A stretch of 64,000 nucleotides of DNA from Marinobacter sp. LA51 (GCF_030297175.1 NZ_AP028070.1:682001-746000), one strand, 5' to 3'. Counted from the stretch's first letter, positions 26,514 to 35,679 are shown. A program made the numbers and translations. Notes: a model not told the origin generated them from the sequence alone.

Positions 26514-27662
26514 TCAGCCGGCGGAAGTCTTGTCGGCACCCGCCTTGTGCCACTGGGCTATGAATGTCCGGTATCGCTCCAGAGCCTCCTGAACCAATTC
26601 AACGCTTGGTGTGTTGGTGGATTTAACCAGCACAATCAAGCCTTTTCCTTCAACTTCTTCCGACGTCGGCGGGTGACAGATCACCTCGTCATCCTCGTCG
26701 ATGTACGCCAGTGCGGTGCCGATATCGTGCCTGACCAGGGCGCTGACAATATCCGCCCAGTTCAGGTCGTCCAGCTCCAAGTCGTACCGATGTGGGTGGT
26801 CGCGCTCGTAATTAAACATGTCCTCCAAGACTTTCTCAGAGCCAGGCGCAACCACGGAGCGCACCATAATCTCGGGGTAGGTTCGCACGGGCCGGAGGAT
26901 GGTTCGAATGCCGAGGGCTTTGAACCTTGCGCGGTTGCCGTCGCTGACACTCTCTACCGTGGTGAGTGTGCCGAGGTTGCGCTCACTGAGACGGTGGGCG
27001 ATGTCGAATGTCAGGCTGTCAGAGTAGGGGTCGCATTCATCGGCGGCGAGCACAATGATGTGACGGGCACTGCCGGCATGAACGGCCTTCAGTGCCTCCG
27101 GATCGAAACCGGAGCCGTGGTAGTGAACGAGGCCTACATCTGATAGCTCCGTGGGCAGCCCGCTCGGAAATTCCCGCGTCAGCAGCATGATCGGAATCGT
27201 CTCATAGCCTGGGACCGAGCGGACCTGTGAGGCAAATCGCATGAAATATTGCGCGCCCCCGTTCCGGGGCGTATTGATGATGACGATGTGGTCGTTCATG
27301 TTATAAATCCACCTTCCGGTAATGATGCGTTCGCGACGATAGAAGCGGTACTCGATAAAATCACTCACAATGAGGGTTAGCAGGGTGATTGCCCCGACGA
27401 ACATGATGGCAATGGTGCTTAGCCGGCCGATCGTTGTTTTCGGAGCGAAATCCCCGTAACCAACGGTGGAGACCGTGGTCATTGTGATCCAGACCGATTC
27501 GAACAGGCTAAGGTCTTCGACGCCCCACATGATCAGGATCTGGGTGCTGAGCAGCCCCGCAAGAATCAAGAACAGCCGTTTTACCCGTCGGCGGATCAGC
27601 CCTCCCATTGGAAGGTGTGTTTTCTCGTGCTCCGGGTTCAGTGGACGTCGGTTTCTCAGCAT
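26514..27662 (-). CDS. Potassium channel with TrkA-N/RCK regulatory domain
   Basis: This is a 382-residue, two-transmembrane K+ channel. The first membrane helix (about residues 30-47) is followed by a pore helix and the selectivity filter TVGYGD (66-71), then the second helix (about 81-105). The cytoplasmic part resembles an RCK/TrkA-N domain (HIVIINTPRNGGAQ, ARHIIVLAADECDPYSDSL, TLTTVESVSDGNRARF), which gates the channel by ligand binding. It is divergent from glnE with 81 bases between the starts, and convergent with the CYTH gene. No clear partner is seen. Confidence 0.9.
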   Translation of the reverse strand: MLRNRRPLNPEHEKTHLPMGGLIRRRVKRLFLILAGLLSTQILIMWGVEDLSLFESVWITMTTVSTVGYGDFAPKTTIGRLSTIAIMFVGAITLLTLIVSDFIEYRFYRRERIITGRWIYNMNDHIVIINTPRNGGAQYFMRFASQVRSVPGYETIPIMLLTREFPSGLPTELSDVGLVHYHGSGFDPEALKAVHAGSARHIIVLAADECDPYSDSLTFDIAHRLSERNLGTLTTVESVSDGNRARFKALGIRTILRPVRTYPEIMVRSVVAPGSEKVLEDMFNYERDHPHRYDLELDDLNWADIVSALVRHDIGTALAYIDEDDEVICHPPTSEEVEGKGLIVLVKSTNTPSVELVQEALERYRTFIAQWHKAGADKTSAG

Positions 27663-27743
27663 TCAGGGAGTCAGGCCTGTTCAGTCGCGATTGAGTTCGT
27701 TATACAGTACCGGAAATATAACAGAGAGACAGGGGTTTGCATT

Positions 27744-30647
27744 ATGTCTGAGCCGTGGAGCTCCCTTCCGACACCCTTAGCTGACGACGTTGCCTCGTGC
27801 TGGGATTCGGTGTTCCCTGACGGTGTGCCGGGCTGGCTGACTTCCACGGCCGGGCAGTCGGAAGAAACGGTAGCCGGGGCCGTGGCGCGGAGTCTTTTCG
27901 TGCGTCAGGTGCTGGAGCGGTATCCCGAGCATGTTCAGATGATGGTGCAAGCCCATCCGCTGACAGAGCCGACAACGCCCGAGTTTCTGTCGCAGCGCTG
28001 GCAGGATTACCTGAGCTCGGTGAATGATGAGTCGTCCCTGCACTCGACCCTGCGCCAGTTCCGCCGTGAGGTTCAGTTTCGGATTATCTGGCGCGATTTG
28101 CTGCGCTGGGCTGACCTGGCTGAAACCGTGGCGGCAACCAGTGCCTTTGCCGATACGTGTCTTGAGGGGGCTCTGCACTGGCTTTACGAGGATGCCTGTG
28201 AGCAGTCTGGCACGCCCTATGGACCGGACCCGGTGACCGGCGAAGATGCGCCTCAGAAAATGGTGGTGTTGGGCATGGGCAAGCTCGGTGGTCGCGAGTT
28301 GAATGTGTCCTCGGATATTGACCTGATCTTTGCCTTTCCTGATAAGGGCGAGACCCGGGGCGGCCGCCGCTCTATCGATAACCAGACGTTCTTTATCCGC
28401 CTTGGCCAGCGCCTGATTCAGGCGCTGGACCAGATCACTGCCGACGGTTTTGTCTTCCGTGTGGATATGCGGCTACGTCCCTACGGCCAGAGTGGCGCGC
28501 TGGCCCTTAGCTTTGCCGCACTGGAAGCCTATTACCAGGATCAGGGCCGGGACTGGGAACGCTACGCCATGGTGAAATCCCGCGTGGTTGCCGGTGATCA
28601 GGAAGCGGGCAAGGTGTTGATGAAGACCCTGCGCCCGTTCGTGTACCGCAAGTACATCGATTTCAGTGCGTTCGAGTCGCTGCGAAGCATGAAGGCAATG
28701 ATTGGCAGGGAGGTTCGTCGCAAGGGGCTGGAAAACAACATCAAGCTTGGTAGTGGCGGCATTCGCGAGATCGAATTCGTGGTCCAGGCGTTCCAGTTGA
28801 TTCGCGGTGGCCGCGACCGTGAGCTCCAGCAGCGCGAATTGCTGGTCATCCTCAAGGAGCTTGAAGAGCTCGAGCTGCTGCCGTCAAACGTCGTCAAGGA
28901 GCTGAGGGAGGCGTATGTCTTCCTGCGCAACCTGGAGCATGCGTTGCAGGGGATGGCCGACAAGCAGACCCAGTTGCTGCCCGAGGACGAACTGGACAGG
29001 GCGCGGGTGGCGCTGATTATGGGCTTTGATGATTGGCAGAGCTGTGAGTCGGCACTGGAAGCCCACCGGCAGCGGGTTGCGACCCACTTTGCGAACATCA
29101 TCGCGACCGAGGACGACGATGAAGAGGGGGCTGACGCTCTGGAAGAGGGTTGGCAGGAGCTTTGGCTGGCGGAGCTGGATGAGGAAGCCTCCGTCCGCTG
29201 GCTGGCCGACCATGGTTACGAAGACGCGGCTGGCAGCTACGCGCTGCTTCGGGAGTTGCGGGAGAACCGGACGGTTCAGACTCTTCAGACCCAGGGTCGC
29301 AGGCGTCTGAACCAGTTTATGCCGATGTTGCTCGACGCCTTGACCCAGGTCGACAACCCTTCCGAAACCCTGTCCCGTGTGCTTCAGTTGGTGGAGGCCA
29401 TCCTTCGGCGAACCGCCTACATGGTGCTGCTGCTGGAAAATCCCGGTGCCTGTACGCAACTGGTCAGTCTCTGCAGCGAAAGTCCCTGGATCGCCCAACA
29501 GCTGGCGGAAACCCCGTTGTTGCTGGACGAGTTGCTGAACGCGGAAAGTCTGTATCACCCGCCGGCCAAGGCCGAGCTGCAGGATGACTTACGGCAACAG
29601 ATGCTGAGGATTCCGTTTGAGGATCTGGAAGAGCAGATGGAGTCCCTGCGTCATTTCAAGAAGGCGCACCTGTTGCGGCTGGCGGCCTCGGAACTGAAGG
29701 GCACGCTGCCGCTGATGAAGGTCAGTGATTATCTGACCTGGCTGGCGGAAGTGGTGCTGGACCACGTGGTGGATGTGGCTTTCTCCAATCTGGTGAGTCG
29801 ACATGGATATCCGAAACGGGCCGATGGCTCAGTGTGTGAGACCGACTTTGCGATCATAGGCTACGGCAAACTTGGCGGCATTGAGCTTGGCTACACCTCG
29901 GATCTGGATCTGGTGTTCGTCCATGGAGCCGATCCCGAGCTCGCAACCGATGGTGAGAAATCGATCGATAATGCGGTTTTTTATACCCGGTTGGGGCAGC
30001 GCATTGTTCACATCCTGAACACCCAGACGCCGTCCGGCCTGCTCTACGAAGTGGATATGCGGTTGCGGCCCTCGGGTAATTCGGGCCTTCTGGTCAGCAC
30101 GTTGCACGCGTTTGAAAAGTACCAGCGCAGCGAAGCGTGGACCTGGGAGCATCAGGCCCTGGCCCGTGCCCGCGGGGTGGCCGGTTGCCGGGAGACACTG
30201 GAGGCGTTCGAATCGATTCGCCACGATATCCTGTGCCAGTCCCGGGACCGGGAAAAGCTCCGGCAGGAAGTGGTCGATATGCGGGAGAAAATGCGAACCA
30301 GCCTGGGTACGCCGGAGTCCCGTCAGCAGGAAGTCTTCAATATCAAGCACGACACCGGCGGCATCGTCGATATCGAGTTTCTGGTGCAGAATCTGATGCT
30401 GGCTAATTGCGCCGACCACCCGGAACTGACCCAGTGGTCGGATAATATCCGCCAGATGGAGGCATTGGGGCAGGTTGGGGTGATGTCGGTGGCGGATACT
30501 GAGAAGCTGCGCGATGTCTTTATCGCTTTGCGGTCGACCATTCACCGTCGAGCGCTGCAGAACCTGAACAGTGAGGTGGAAGCAGGGAGCTTCCCGGAGG
30601 AGCGTGACTACGTCCGGGGGCTTTGGCAGGATATCATGATTGATTAG
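27744..30647 (+). CDS. glnE: Bifunctional glutamine synthetase adenylyltransferase/deadenylylase
   Basis: This is a 967-residue protein with two nucleotidyltransferase domains. It adenylylates and deadenylylates GlnA (Tyr396 here) in response to PII and glutamine. The first copy of the signature GKLGGRELNVSSDIDLIF is near residues 178-195 and the second, GKLGGIELGYTSDLDLVF, near 707-724. Each is followed by RLGQRL/I and VDMRLRP segments, with helical PII/GlnA-interaction regions between and after. The ATG at 27744 starts the normal SEPWSSLPTP N-terminus; in-frame codons upstream are within the channel promoter region. Length is close to E. coli GlnE (946). It sits directly upstream of ilvE, as in Pseudomonas. 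Confidence 0.97.
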   Translation: MSEPWSSLPTPLADDVASCWDSVFPDGVPGWLTSTAGQSEETVAGAVARSLFVRQVLERYPEHVQMMVQAHPLTEPTTPEFLSQRWQDYLSSVNDESSLHSTLRQFRREVQFRIIWRDLLRWADLAETVAATSAFADTCLEGALHWLYEDACEQSGTPYGPDPVTGEDAPQKMVVLGMGKLGGRELNVSSDIDLIFAFPDKGETRGGRRSIDNQTFFIRLGQRLIQALDQITADGFVFRVDMRLRPYGQSGALALSFAALEAYYQDQGRDWERYAMVKSRVVAGDQEAGKVLMKTLRPFVYRKYIDFSAFESLRSMKAMIGREVRRKGLENNIKLGSGGIREIEFVVQAFQLIRGGRDRELQQRELLVILKELEELELLPSNVVKELREAYVFLRNLEHALQGMADKQTQLLPEDELDRARVALIMGFDDWQSCESALEAHRQRVATHFANIIATEDDDEEGADALEEGWQELWLAELDEEASVRWLADHGYEDAAGSYALLRELRENRTVQTLQTQGRRRLNQFMPMLLDALTQVDNPSETLSRVLQLVEAILRRTAYMVLLLENPGACTQLVSLCSESPWIAQQLAETPLLLDELLNAESLYHPPAKAELQDDLRQQMLRIPFEDLEEQMESLRHFKKAHLLRLAASELKGTLPLMKVSDYLTWLAEVVLDHVVDVAFSNLVSRHGYPKRADGSVCETDFAIIGYGKLGGIELGYTSDLDLVFVHGADPELATDGEKSIDNAVFYTRLGQRIVHILNTQTPSGLLYEVDMRLRPSGNSGLLVSTLHAFEKYQRSEAWTWEHQALARARGVAGCRETLEAFESIRHDILCQSRDREKLRQEVVDMREKMRTSLGTPESRQQEVFNIKHDTGGIVDIEFLVQNLMLANCADHPELTQWSDNIRQMEALGQVGVMSVADTEKLRDVFIALRSTIHRRALQNLNSEVEAGSFPEERDYVRGLWQDIMID

Positions 30648-30677
30648 CTTGCTAAGTTTTCTTCCTGCGAAGTTTCC

Positions 30678-30686
30678 TGCTAGAAT
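30678..30686 (+). promoter_or_regulatory. ilvE: Extended -10 promoter candidate for ilvE
   Basis: TGC-TAGAAT is an extended -10 element (TGn plus five of six consensus bases) 40 bases before the ilvE ATG. The -35 position is a poor T-rich match, which is tolerated in extended -10 promoters. Confidence 0.45.
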
Positions 30687-30726
30687 GCCAAATCCCCGAA
30701 AACCGCTTTTTTAGGAGCAACGAAGA

Positions 30727-31653
30727 ATGTCGATGGCTGATCGCGATGGCCACATCTGGCTGGATGGTGAAATGGTTCCCTGGCGGGAAGCCAAAACTCA
30801 CGTGCTTACCCACACCCTGCATTATGGTCTGGGCTGTTTTGAGGGCGTGCGAGCCTACAACACCGCCAACGGTCCGGCTATTTTTCGCCTGAAAGAGCAT
30901 ACCGATCGGCTGTTCCGCTCCGCTCACATCCTCAATATGAAGATGCCGTTCAGCAAAGAAGAGCTGAACGAAGCGCAGTGCGCAGCCGTACGTGAAAACA
31001 ACCTGGACGAAGCCTACCTGCGCCCCATGGTGTTTTTGGGCTCAGAAGGCATGGGCCTGCGCGCCGATAACCTGAAGGTTCATGTGATGGTTGCTGCCTG
31101 GAGCTGGCCTTCCTACATGTCGCCGGAAGCCAAAGAGGTGGGCATCAAGGTGCGGACGTCGTCCTACACCCGTCACCACGTCAACATCACCATGTGTAAG
31201 GCGAAGGCGAACGGCAACTATATCAACTCCATGCTGGCACTGAATGAAGCTATTGCCAGTGGCTGTGAGGAAGCGTTGCTGCTGGATAACGAGGGTTATG
31301 TCGCGGAAGGTTCGGGTGAGAACATCTTCATTCTTCGCGACGGTGTTCTGCATACGCCTGAACTGACCTCCTGTCTGGAAGGTATCACCCGCCAGACTAT
31401 CCTGGATTTCGCGAGCGAGCTGAACATTCCGGTGAAAGAGCGTCGCATCACTCGTGATGAAGTGTACATCGCCGATGAGGCCTTCTTCACCGGCACCGCC
31501 GCTGAAGTTCTGCCGATCCGAGAACTGGACGGCCGCGCCATTGGTGCTGGCAAGCGTGGTCCGGTTACCGAGAAGCTGCAGGCCATGTACTTCGATGCGG
31601 TGAAGGGCAAGCTCGAGTCCCGCAACAGCTGGCTGACCCACGTTAAGGGCTGA
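30727..31653 (+). CDS. ilvE: Branched-chain amino acid aminotransferase
   Basis: This is a 308-residue, fold-type IV PLP enzyme that interconverts valine, leucine and isoleucine with their 2-oxo acids. The N-terminus has the typical IWLDGEMVPW and THTLHYGLGCFEGVRAY. The PLP Lys is K160 in KAKANGNYINSMLA, and the phosphate-binding segments LLLDNEGYVAEGSGENIF and EVYIADEAFFTGTAAEV are complete. AGGAG nine bases before the ATG supports the start; an in-frame ATG two codons later is an alternative. Length equals that of E. coli IlvE. A terminator follows. Confidence 0.97.
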   Translation: MSMADRDGHIWLDGEMVPWREAKTHVLTHTLHYGLGCFEGVRAYNTANGPAIFRLKEHTDRLFRSAHILNMKMPFSKEELNEAQCAAVRENNLDEAYLRPMVFLGSEGMGLRADNLKVHVMVAAWSWPSYMSPEAKEVGIKVRTSSYTRHHVNITMCKAKANGNYINSMLALNEAIASGCEEALLLDNEGYVAEGSGENIFILRDGVLHTPELTSCLEGITRQTILDFASELNIPVKERRITRDEVYIADEAFFTGTAAEVLPIRELDGRAIGAGKRGPVTEKLQAMYFDAVKGKLESRNSWLTHVKG

Positions 31654-31672
31654 TCAGCGAAGGATTATCCAG

Positions 31673-31710
31673 GCCGCCTTCTGTGTTGCAGCAGTAAGGC
31701 GGCTTTGTTG
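31673..31710 (+). terminator. Terminator of ilvE
   Basis: GCCGCCTT (31673-31680) and AAGGCGGC (31696-31703) form an eight-pair stem with a 15-base loop, followed by a T-rich stretch (TTTGTTGTTT). It lies about 20 bases after the ilvE stop. Confidence 0.78.
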
Positions 31711-31741
31711 TTTAAATTCACTCTATTTTCAGGAACAGCAC

Positions 31742-32146
31742 ATGGCAGACGTCATTAAAGTCCCCGTCTCCTTCGGCGAGGTTCTCGACAAAATCACCAT
31801 CCTCGAAATCAAGTCCGAGCGCATCAAGGACGAGGCCAAACTCAAGAACGTACGATTGGAGCTGGACGAGCTCAGTGCTACCTGGGACGAAGCCGTTACC
31901 GATCAGAGCGCAATCGCCGACCTGAGAAAACAGCTCAAGGCTGTGAACGAGGAACTGTGGGTGATTGAAGACGATATCCGGGATCAGGAAGCCGCGCAGG
32001 ATTTTGGCGACCGTTTCATTGAGCTCGCCCGAGCGGTCTATGTCACTAACGACAAGCGTGCTGCAATCAAGAAAGACGTGAATCTGGCCTTGGGCTCACG
32101 CTTCGTGGAAGAAAAATCCTATCAGGATTACACCGCTCGCAAGTGA
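31742..32146 (+). CDS. DUF6165 family small cytoplasmic protein
   Basis: This is a 134-residue, highly charged, mostly alpha-helical protein with no signal peptide or membrane segment. It starts ADVIKVPVSFGEVLDKITILEIKSERIKDEAKLKN and has a predicted coiled-coil middle (LRKQLKAVNEELWVIEDDIRDQE). It matches my recollection of family DUF6165, whose members often occur beside polysaccharide or LPS genes; the function is unknown. AGGAA nine bases before the ATG serves as RBS. It sits between ilvE and the LPS core genes, at a place where Pseudomonas has none, and is enclosed by two terminators plus an 11-base inverted repeat. Confidence 0.8.
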   Translation: MADVIKVPVSFGEVLDKITILEIKSERIKDEAKLKNVRLELDELSATWDEAVTDQSAIADLRKQLKAVNEELWVIEDDIRDQEAAQDFGDRFIELARAVYVTNDKRAAIKKDVNLALGSRFVEEKSYQDYTARK

Positions 32147-32159
32147 CTCGTTAGAGACT

Positions 32160-32203
32160 CTTCAGTGACTTGCTACTGACTCTCGAAGCGCGAGTCACTG
32201 AAG
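32160..32203. repeat. Perfect 11-base inverted repeat downstream of the DUF6165 gene
   Basis: CTTCAGTGACT (32160-32170) and AGTCACTGAAG (32193-32203) are exact reverse complements with a 22-base loop. The loop and left flank contain more copies of GACT-like words (GTGACTCG, AGAGACTC, CTGACTCT). No T-run follows, so termination is left to the hairpin at 32235. Role unknown. Confidence 0.7.
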
Positions 32204-32234
32204 TCCGGATTCATCCGGTGTAATGCGGATATCG

Positions 32235-32273
32235 AAAACGGCGTTGGATCAGCTCAGGTCCGACGCCGTTTTT
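32235..32273. terminator. Bidirectional terminator between DUF6165 and GT9 genes
   Basis: AAAACGGCGT (32235-32244) pairs with ACGCCGTTTT (32263-32272), with inner GGA/TCC pairs, and has T-runs on both strands. It overlaps the last codons of the convergent GT9 gene. Confidence 0.85.
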
Positions 32274-33331
32274 GGTTCTGCTGCACGCCGGCTCTCAATC
32301 CACTTGTTCAGCATGTCGGTGGCATCCTGTACTGTCACCAGTTCCATCGCGCCTTCAAACTCCGCTTTCGCGCCCCATCGAGACTGGTCCACGGTTTTGC
32401 CGGTGAACTGTTCCAGCGCTTCCGGGTAGCGGTTTATACACCACTCCTGTGAGTTGTAAGGGCCTGAACGGTAGGGGTTGCTGGCGGCGTATATGCCCAG
32501 GACGTCTGTGCCCACGGCACTGGCTATGTGGGCAGGGCCGGTGTCTGGCGCCACCACCAAGTCGGCGTGGGTCATCAGGGCAGTTAGCTGCTTCAGCGTG
32601 TCTTTGCCACATATGTTGTGGGCCTTTTCCTTCATTGCAGCTTCAATGGCGTCGCAGTACTCCGCCTCGAACGGCGCCGGGCTGCCAACCAGGATCACCT
32701 TCATGCCATGCTCTCGGATGGCGTGATCCGCCAGTTGTGCATAGCGCTCCGCCGGCCAGTTTCGCAAGGTGTGGCTGGCGCAAGGGCTGATCACCAGATT
32801 TTGGCGATCGGCTGCCAACTGCTGGCGGGCGAACTCGTGGTCATCCTCACTAAGTGGAATGTTCCACTGAGGCTTAGCCGGTGCAAGCCCGAGCGGCTCT
32901 AGGAAACTGGCCAGGCAGTCACGCACGTGCTGTTGAGGAGCCGGTGCAATCCGTTTGTTGATGAACAGGCTGTGCAGGTCTTTGCTGCGGGCCTTGTCGT
33001 AGCCGACTTTCACCTTGGCTGGGATGCAGGCCGCGGCCAGGTTGGCCCGAAGTGCCACCTGCATGTGCAGCAGAGCGTCAAAGCTGCGGCCTTTCATCTT
33101 CTTGCGCAGATCAGCGTAACCCTGACGGCCGGCTTTCTTATCGAAGACAATAAACTCGACGCCCGGAAGGTCTCCAATCAGCTTCGCCTCGATCTTGCCA
33201 ATCACCCAGGTGATCTTCACCCCCGGCAGCTGCTCCTGAAGGCTCAGGACAACAGGGATGACGTGGGTGACGTCGCCTATGGCGGAGAGGCGCAGGATGC
33301 AGATGGAGTTAATCAATTTAACGTTATCCAA
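32249..33331 (-). CDS. Glycosyltransferase family 9 (LPS heptosyltransferase type)
   Basis: This is a 360-residue GT-B transferase of family 9, the WaaC/WaaF/WaaQ type that adds heptose to the inner core from ADP-heptose. The N-terminal motif is ILRLSAIGDVTHVIPV, and the donor-binding half has VISPCASHTLRNWP and LVVAPDTGPAHIASAVGT. The best start is a TTG at 33331 without a clear RBS, so the true N-terminus could differ by a few residues. It is the only GT9 protein in the window. Upstream it is divergent from kdkA. By the glnE-ilvE context it fills the place of waaF/waaC in Pseudomonas. Confidence 0.87.
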   Translation of the reverse strand: MDNVKLINSICILRLSAIGDVTHVIPVVLSLQEQLPGVKITWVIGKIEAKLIGDLPGVEFIVFDKKAGRQGYADLRKKMKGRSFDALLHMQVALRANLAAACIPAKVKVGYDKARSKDLHSLFINKRIAPAPQQHVRDCLASFLEPLGLAPAKPQWNIPLSEDDHEFARQQLAADRQNLVISPCASHTLRNWPAERYAQLADHAIREHGMKVILVGSPAPFEAEYCDAIEAAMKEKAHNICGKDTLKQLTALMTHADLVVAPDTGPAHIASAVGTDVLGIYAASNPYRSGPYNSQEWCINRYPEALEQFTGKTVDQSRWGAKAEFEGAMELVTVQDATDMLNKWIESRRAAEPKTASDLS

Positions 33332-33430
33332 TTGGTTATCGCTTAATGTGGAGCCGGGCGGTGCTCATTGCTAAACTGAGCCGCATTCTAGCCCACTTGC
33401 TGGAATGCGTCTTGTCTGCATCGAACAAGC

Positions 33431-34204
33431 ATGAGGTGTTTTTTTCATGGTGCTGTGCCAGTGAAAGCCAGTCGGCAAACAGTGAAGTCCGGAGAAACGG
33501 CTTTTCTGCGCAACGAAAAATTTGAAGCCTTGGGTCCTCGTTGGTTTGAACCGGATCATTGGGGAGCCAGTCTCGTGCCCGTGGGAACCGGGGGGCGTGG
33601 TGGTGCCTGGTTTTTACGTTGTGACAGTGAGGATATCGTACTTCGTCACTATTATCGGGGTGGGCTCGTCGCTCACCTGTCCAAAAGACGATATATCTTT
33701 ACCGGTTTCGAGCGGTCTCGTTCTTTTCGCGAGTTCCGGATCCTTGCTCAACTTCTCAAGCTCAACCTTCCGGTTCCCGAACCAGTGGGAGCGCTCGCAG
33801 AACGCGTTGGCACTTTTCGCTATCAGGCCGCGATTCTTGTCCGGAGGGTTCCAGGGGCCGTTGCGATGCTGGAGCATGATTCGATTGCAGACGATCTGAT
33901 TTGGCGGCAAGTGGGTGAAACCATCGGGCGATTTCATGCCGAAGGTCTGGATCATGTGGATCTCAATTGTGACAACATTCTTGTGTCGGCTAAGGATGTG
34001 TACCTAATTGATTTTGACCGTTGCAAGTTGCGTGGAGTGCGATCGGGTTCGGGTATGGCTGGGTGGCAGAAGCGGAACCTGAATAGACTTAAAAGATCTT
34101 TGGAAAAGCGACTCGACGATCTACCTGAAGGAACACTGCCTTTACGTTGGCAAGCGTTGTTGAGCGGGTATGAGCAAAGTCTTTCCGCAAGCAAAAAAGG
34201 TTGA
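33431..34204 (+). CDS. kdkA: 3-deoxy-D-manno-octulosonic acid (Kdo) kinase
   Basis: This is a 257-residue kinase-fold protein expected to phosphorylate Kdo in the LPS inner core at the membrane. The family N-terminal glycine-rich segment (LVPVGTGGRGGAWFL) and the VLRHYYRGGLVAHL block are clear. The catalytic loop HVDLNCDN is at 175-182 and the metal-binding segment LIDFDRC at 192-198. The start has a weak RBS. KdkA occurs in organisms with a single phosphorylated Kdo, such as Haemophilus. It directly abuts the next kinase-like gene (TGAGTG). The base composition appears lower in GC than the flanking backbone. Confidence 0.88.
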   Translation: MRCFFHGAVPVKASRQTVKSGETAFLRNEKFEALGPRWFEPDHWGASLVPVGTGGRGGAWFLRCDSEDIVLRHYYRGGLVAHLSKRRYIFTGFERSRSFREFRILAQLLKLNLPVPEPVGALAERVGTFRYQAAILVRRVPGAVAMLEHDSIADDLIWRQVGETIGRFHAEGLDHVDLNCDNILVSAKDVYLIDFDRCKLRGVRSGSGMAGWQKRNLNRLKRSLEKRLDDLPEGTLPLRWQALLSGYEQSLSASKKG

Positions 34205-34906
34205 GTGACCAAATTCATGGCTAACGTTGTTCTGCAAAGAGAATTACACGCGAATGTCCGGCGTACCCGCATAACTTATTCCGCCCTTATCGACAGCCAG
34301 CCAGCCGCAATCAAGTGCTTTCGGAAGCCGCTTTTCGGTTTATTTCACTGGCAAAGAGCGCGTATAAAAGCACGCAAGATCCGTAATGCTGGCGGGCCTG
34401 TGCCCCCTATAATTTACGCGGGATGGGTTCCTGAACTTCGGTGCTTCGGATTCGCAACAGAGTTCCTTGAGGGGTATCGTTCCCTACGCGCAGCGCTGCG
34501 GGAGTCCGCTGGGCTGGATGAGCAAGAACAGCTGCTAGAAAAACTGGCTGAGTGTATTGCTGATCTACACCAACGGGGGATTGAGCAGCCAGACGGAAAT
34601 CTGACTAACTTCTTACTTGGCCCCAGTGGTGATATTAAAATGGTCGACGAAGACGATGTGAGGGTGTCTAAGGGCGCTTTGACTGGTCGTTCGGCCATGT
34701 TAAACCTGGCCAATGTTGGTGCCAGACTGCCCAGTGGTGAACTCCCTCAGTGCCTCAGAAAAGCCTATGTTCAGGCCCGGAAAGGTCTCCAGATGGACGT
34801 CGAGTTCGATGAACGGGGCTTTGATCATGAAGTCTTTCGTCAGAAAGAGCAGTTCCGAATTAAACGTGAAGCGCGAGATGCAGCGCCCGACCGTGAGTAC
34901 GACTGA
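34205..34906 (+). CDS. LPS-core kinase-like protein (RfaY/Kdo kinase fold)
   Basis: This is a 233-residue protein with a reduced kinase fold. It has a nucleotide-binding Lys candidate in AAIKCFR (about residue 37), a helix LEKLAECIADLHQRG, a catalytic-loop-like segment QPDGNLTNFLL (D130, N132, N135) and a metal-loop-like MVDEDD (about 148). The pattern resembles LPS core kinases of the RfaY/WaaP group, but the canonical HxD order is altered. The start is a GTG directly after the kdkA stop; an ATG four codons later is possible. The 3' end overlaps the GT25 gene by one base, so these three genes form one unit. The substrate is unknown. Confidence 0.72.
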   Translation: MTKFMANVVLQRELHANVRRTRITYSALIDSQPAAIKCFRKPLFGLFHWQRARIKARKIRNAGGPVPPIIYAGWVPELRCFGFATEFLEGYRSLRAALRESAGLDEQEQLLEKLAECIADLHQRGIEQPDGNLTNFLLGPSGDIKMVDEDDVRVSKGALTGRSAMLNLANVGARLPSGELPQCLRKAYVQARKGLQMDVEFDERGFDHEVFRQKEQFRIKREARDAAPDREYD

Positions 34907-35679
34907 TGTCAGATATTCCCATTTACCTGGTTTCCATGGCGGGTGACTCTTCACGCCGAGAGCAGATGTCGCAGGCGTTTCCCGATTCCTATCCGGGTAT
35001 GATTTTGACGGACGCAGTTGACGGACGTCAGCTGCCTGCCCAAAAGTACTTCCAGTACATTTCCAGTGCCATGGAAAACCACAATCGGATACTTTCTCCC
35101 GCTGAGGTGGGGTGCAGCCTCAGCCATCTAAAGGTTTTGGAGCAGTTTCTTGAAGGTGGTGCAGAGCGCGCGATCATCTTGGAGGACGATGTAATTGGGA
35201 ACGATCAGGGAATTCAGCGCTCGGTCGAAAAAGTGCAAGGGATTCCTGAGGATGCGGTCATTATTCTTGGTGGCCAGGAGGGCATGCCCTCCAGAAAGTA
35301 CATTTTCGGCAAGCCGGCAGGCGCAAGCGATGTCTTCAAGCTGCCGTCCTATTCCCACCATCATGTGTTCCGGACCTGCTGCTACGGGGTAACACGTTAC
35401 AGCGCCACGCAGATCGTTGCTTCGCAGAAGCGGTCGCTAAAGCTTGCCGATGCGTGGCCTATTCTTGCGCGAGGTGGCGACTTTACTCTGTATTTCAGTC
35501 GTGATCTGGCCCACCCCATTGATCGTAACAACAGCCACATTGAGCAAGGTCGAGCCACCATCAACGCGGAGAAAAATAAAGGTTTCAAGGCCTTTTGGTT
35601 GAAGCGGATGTCCAGGCTCAAGCGTAGAGCTGGTGCAAGCTGGTGCAGGTTAAGTGGTCACCGAAAGATCCTGTTCTGA
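34906..35679 (+). CDS. Glycosyltransferase family 25 (LPS core)
   Basis: This is a 257-residue family 25 glycosyltransferase. The N-terminus IPIYLVSMAGDSSRREQM, the segment AEVGCSLSHLKV (about residues 66-77) and the metal-binding ILEDDV (91-96) are the family's marks. Such enzymes add outer-core galactose or related sugars in LPS. It ends with a basic tail (LKRMSRLKRR). Its last 30 bases overlap the 3' end of the convergent ligase gene. Confidence 0.88.
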   Translation: MSDIPIYLVSMAGDSSRREQMSQAFPDSYPGMILTDAVDGRQLPAQKYFQYISSAMENHNRILSPAEVGCSLSHLKVLEQFLEGGAERAIILEDDVIGNDQGIQRSVEKVQGIPEDAVIILGGQEGMPSRKYIFGKPAGASDVFKLPSYSHHHVFRTCCYGVTRYSATQIVASQKRSLKLADAWPILARGGDFTLYFSRDLAHPIDRNNSHIEQGRATINAEKNKGFKAFWLKRMSRLKRRAGASWCRLSGHRKILF

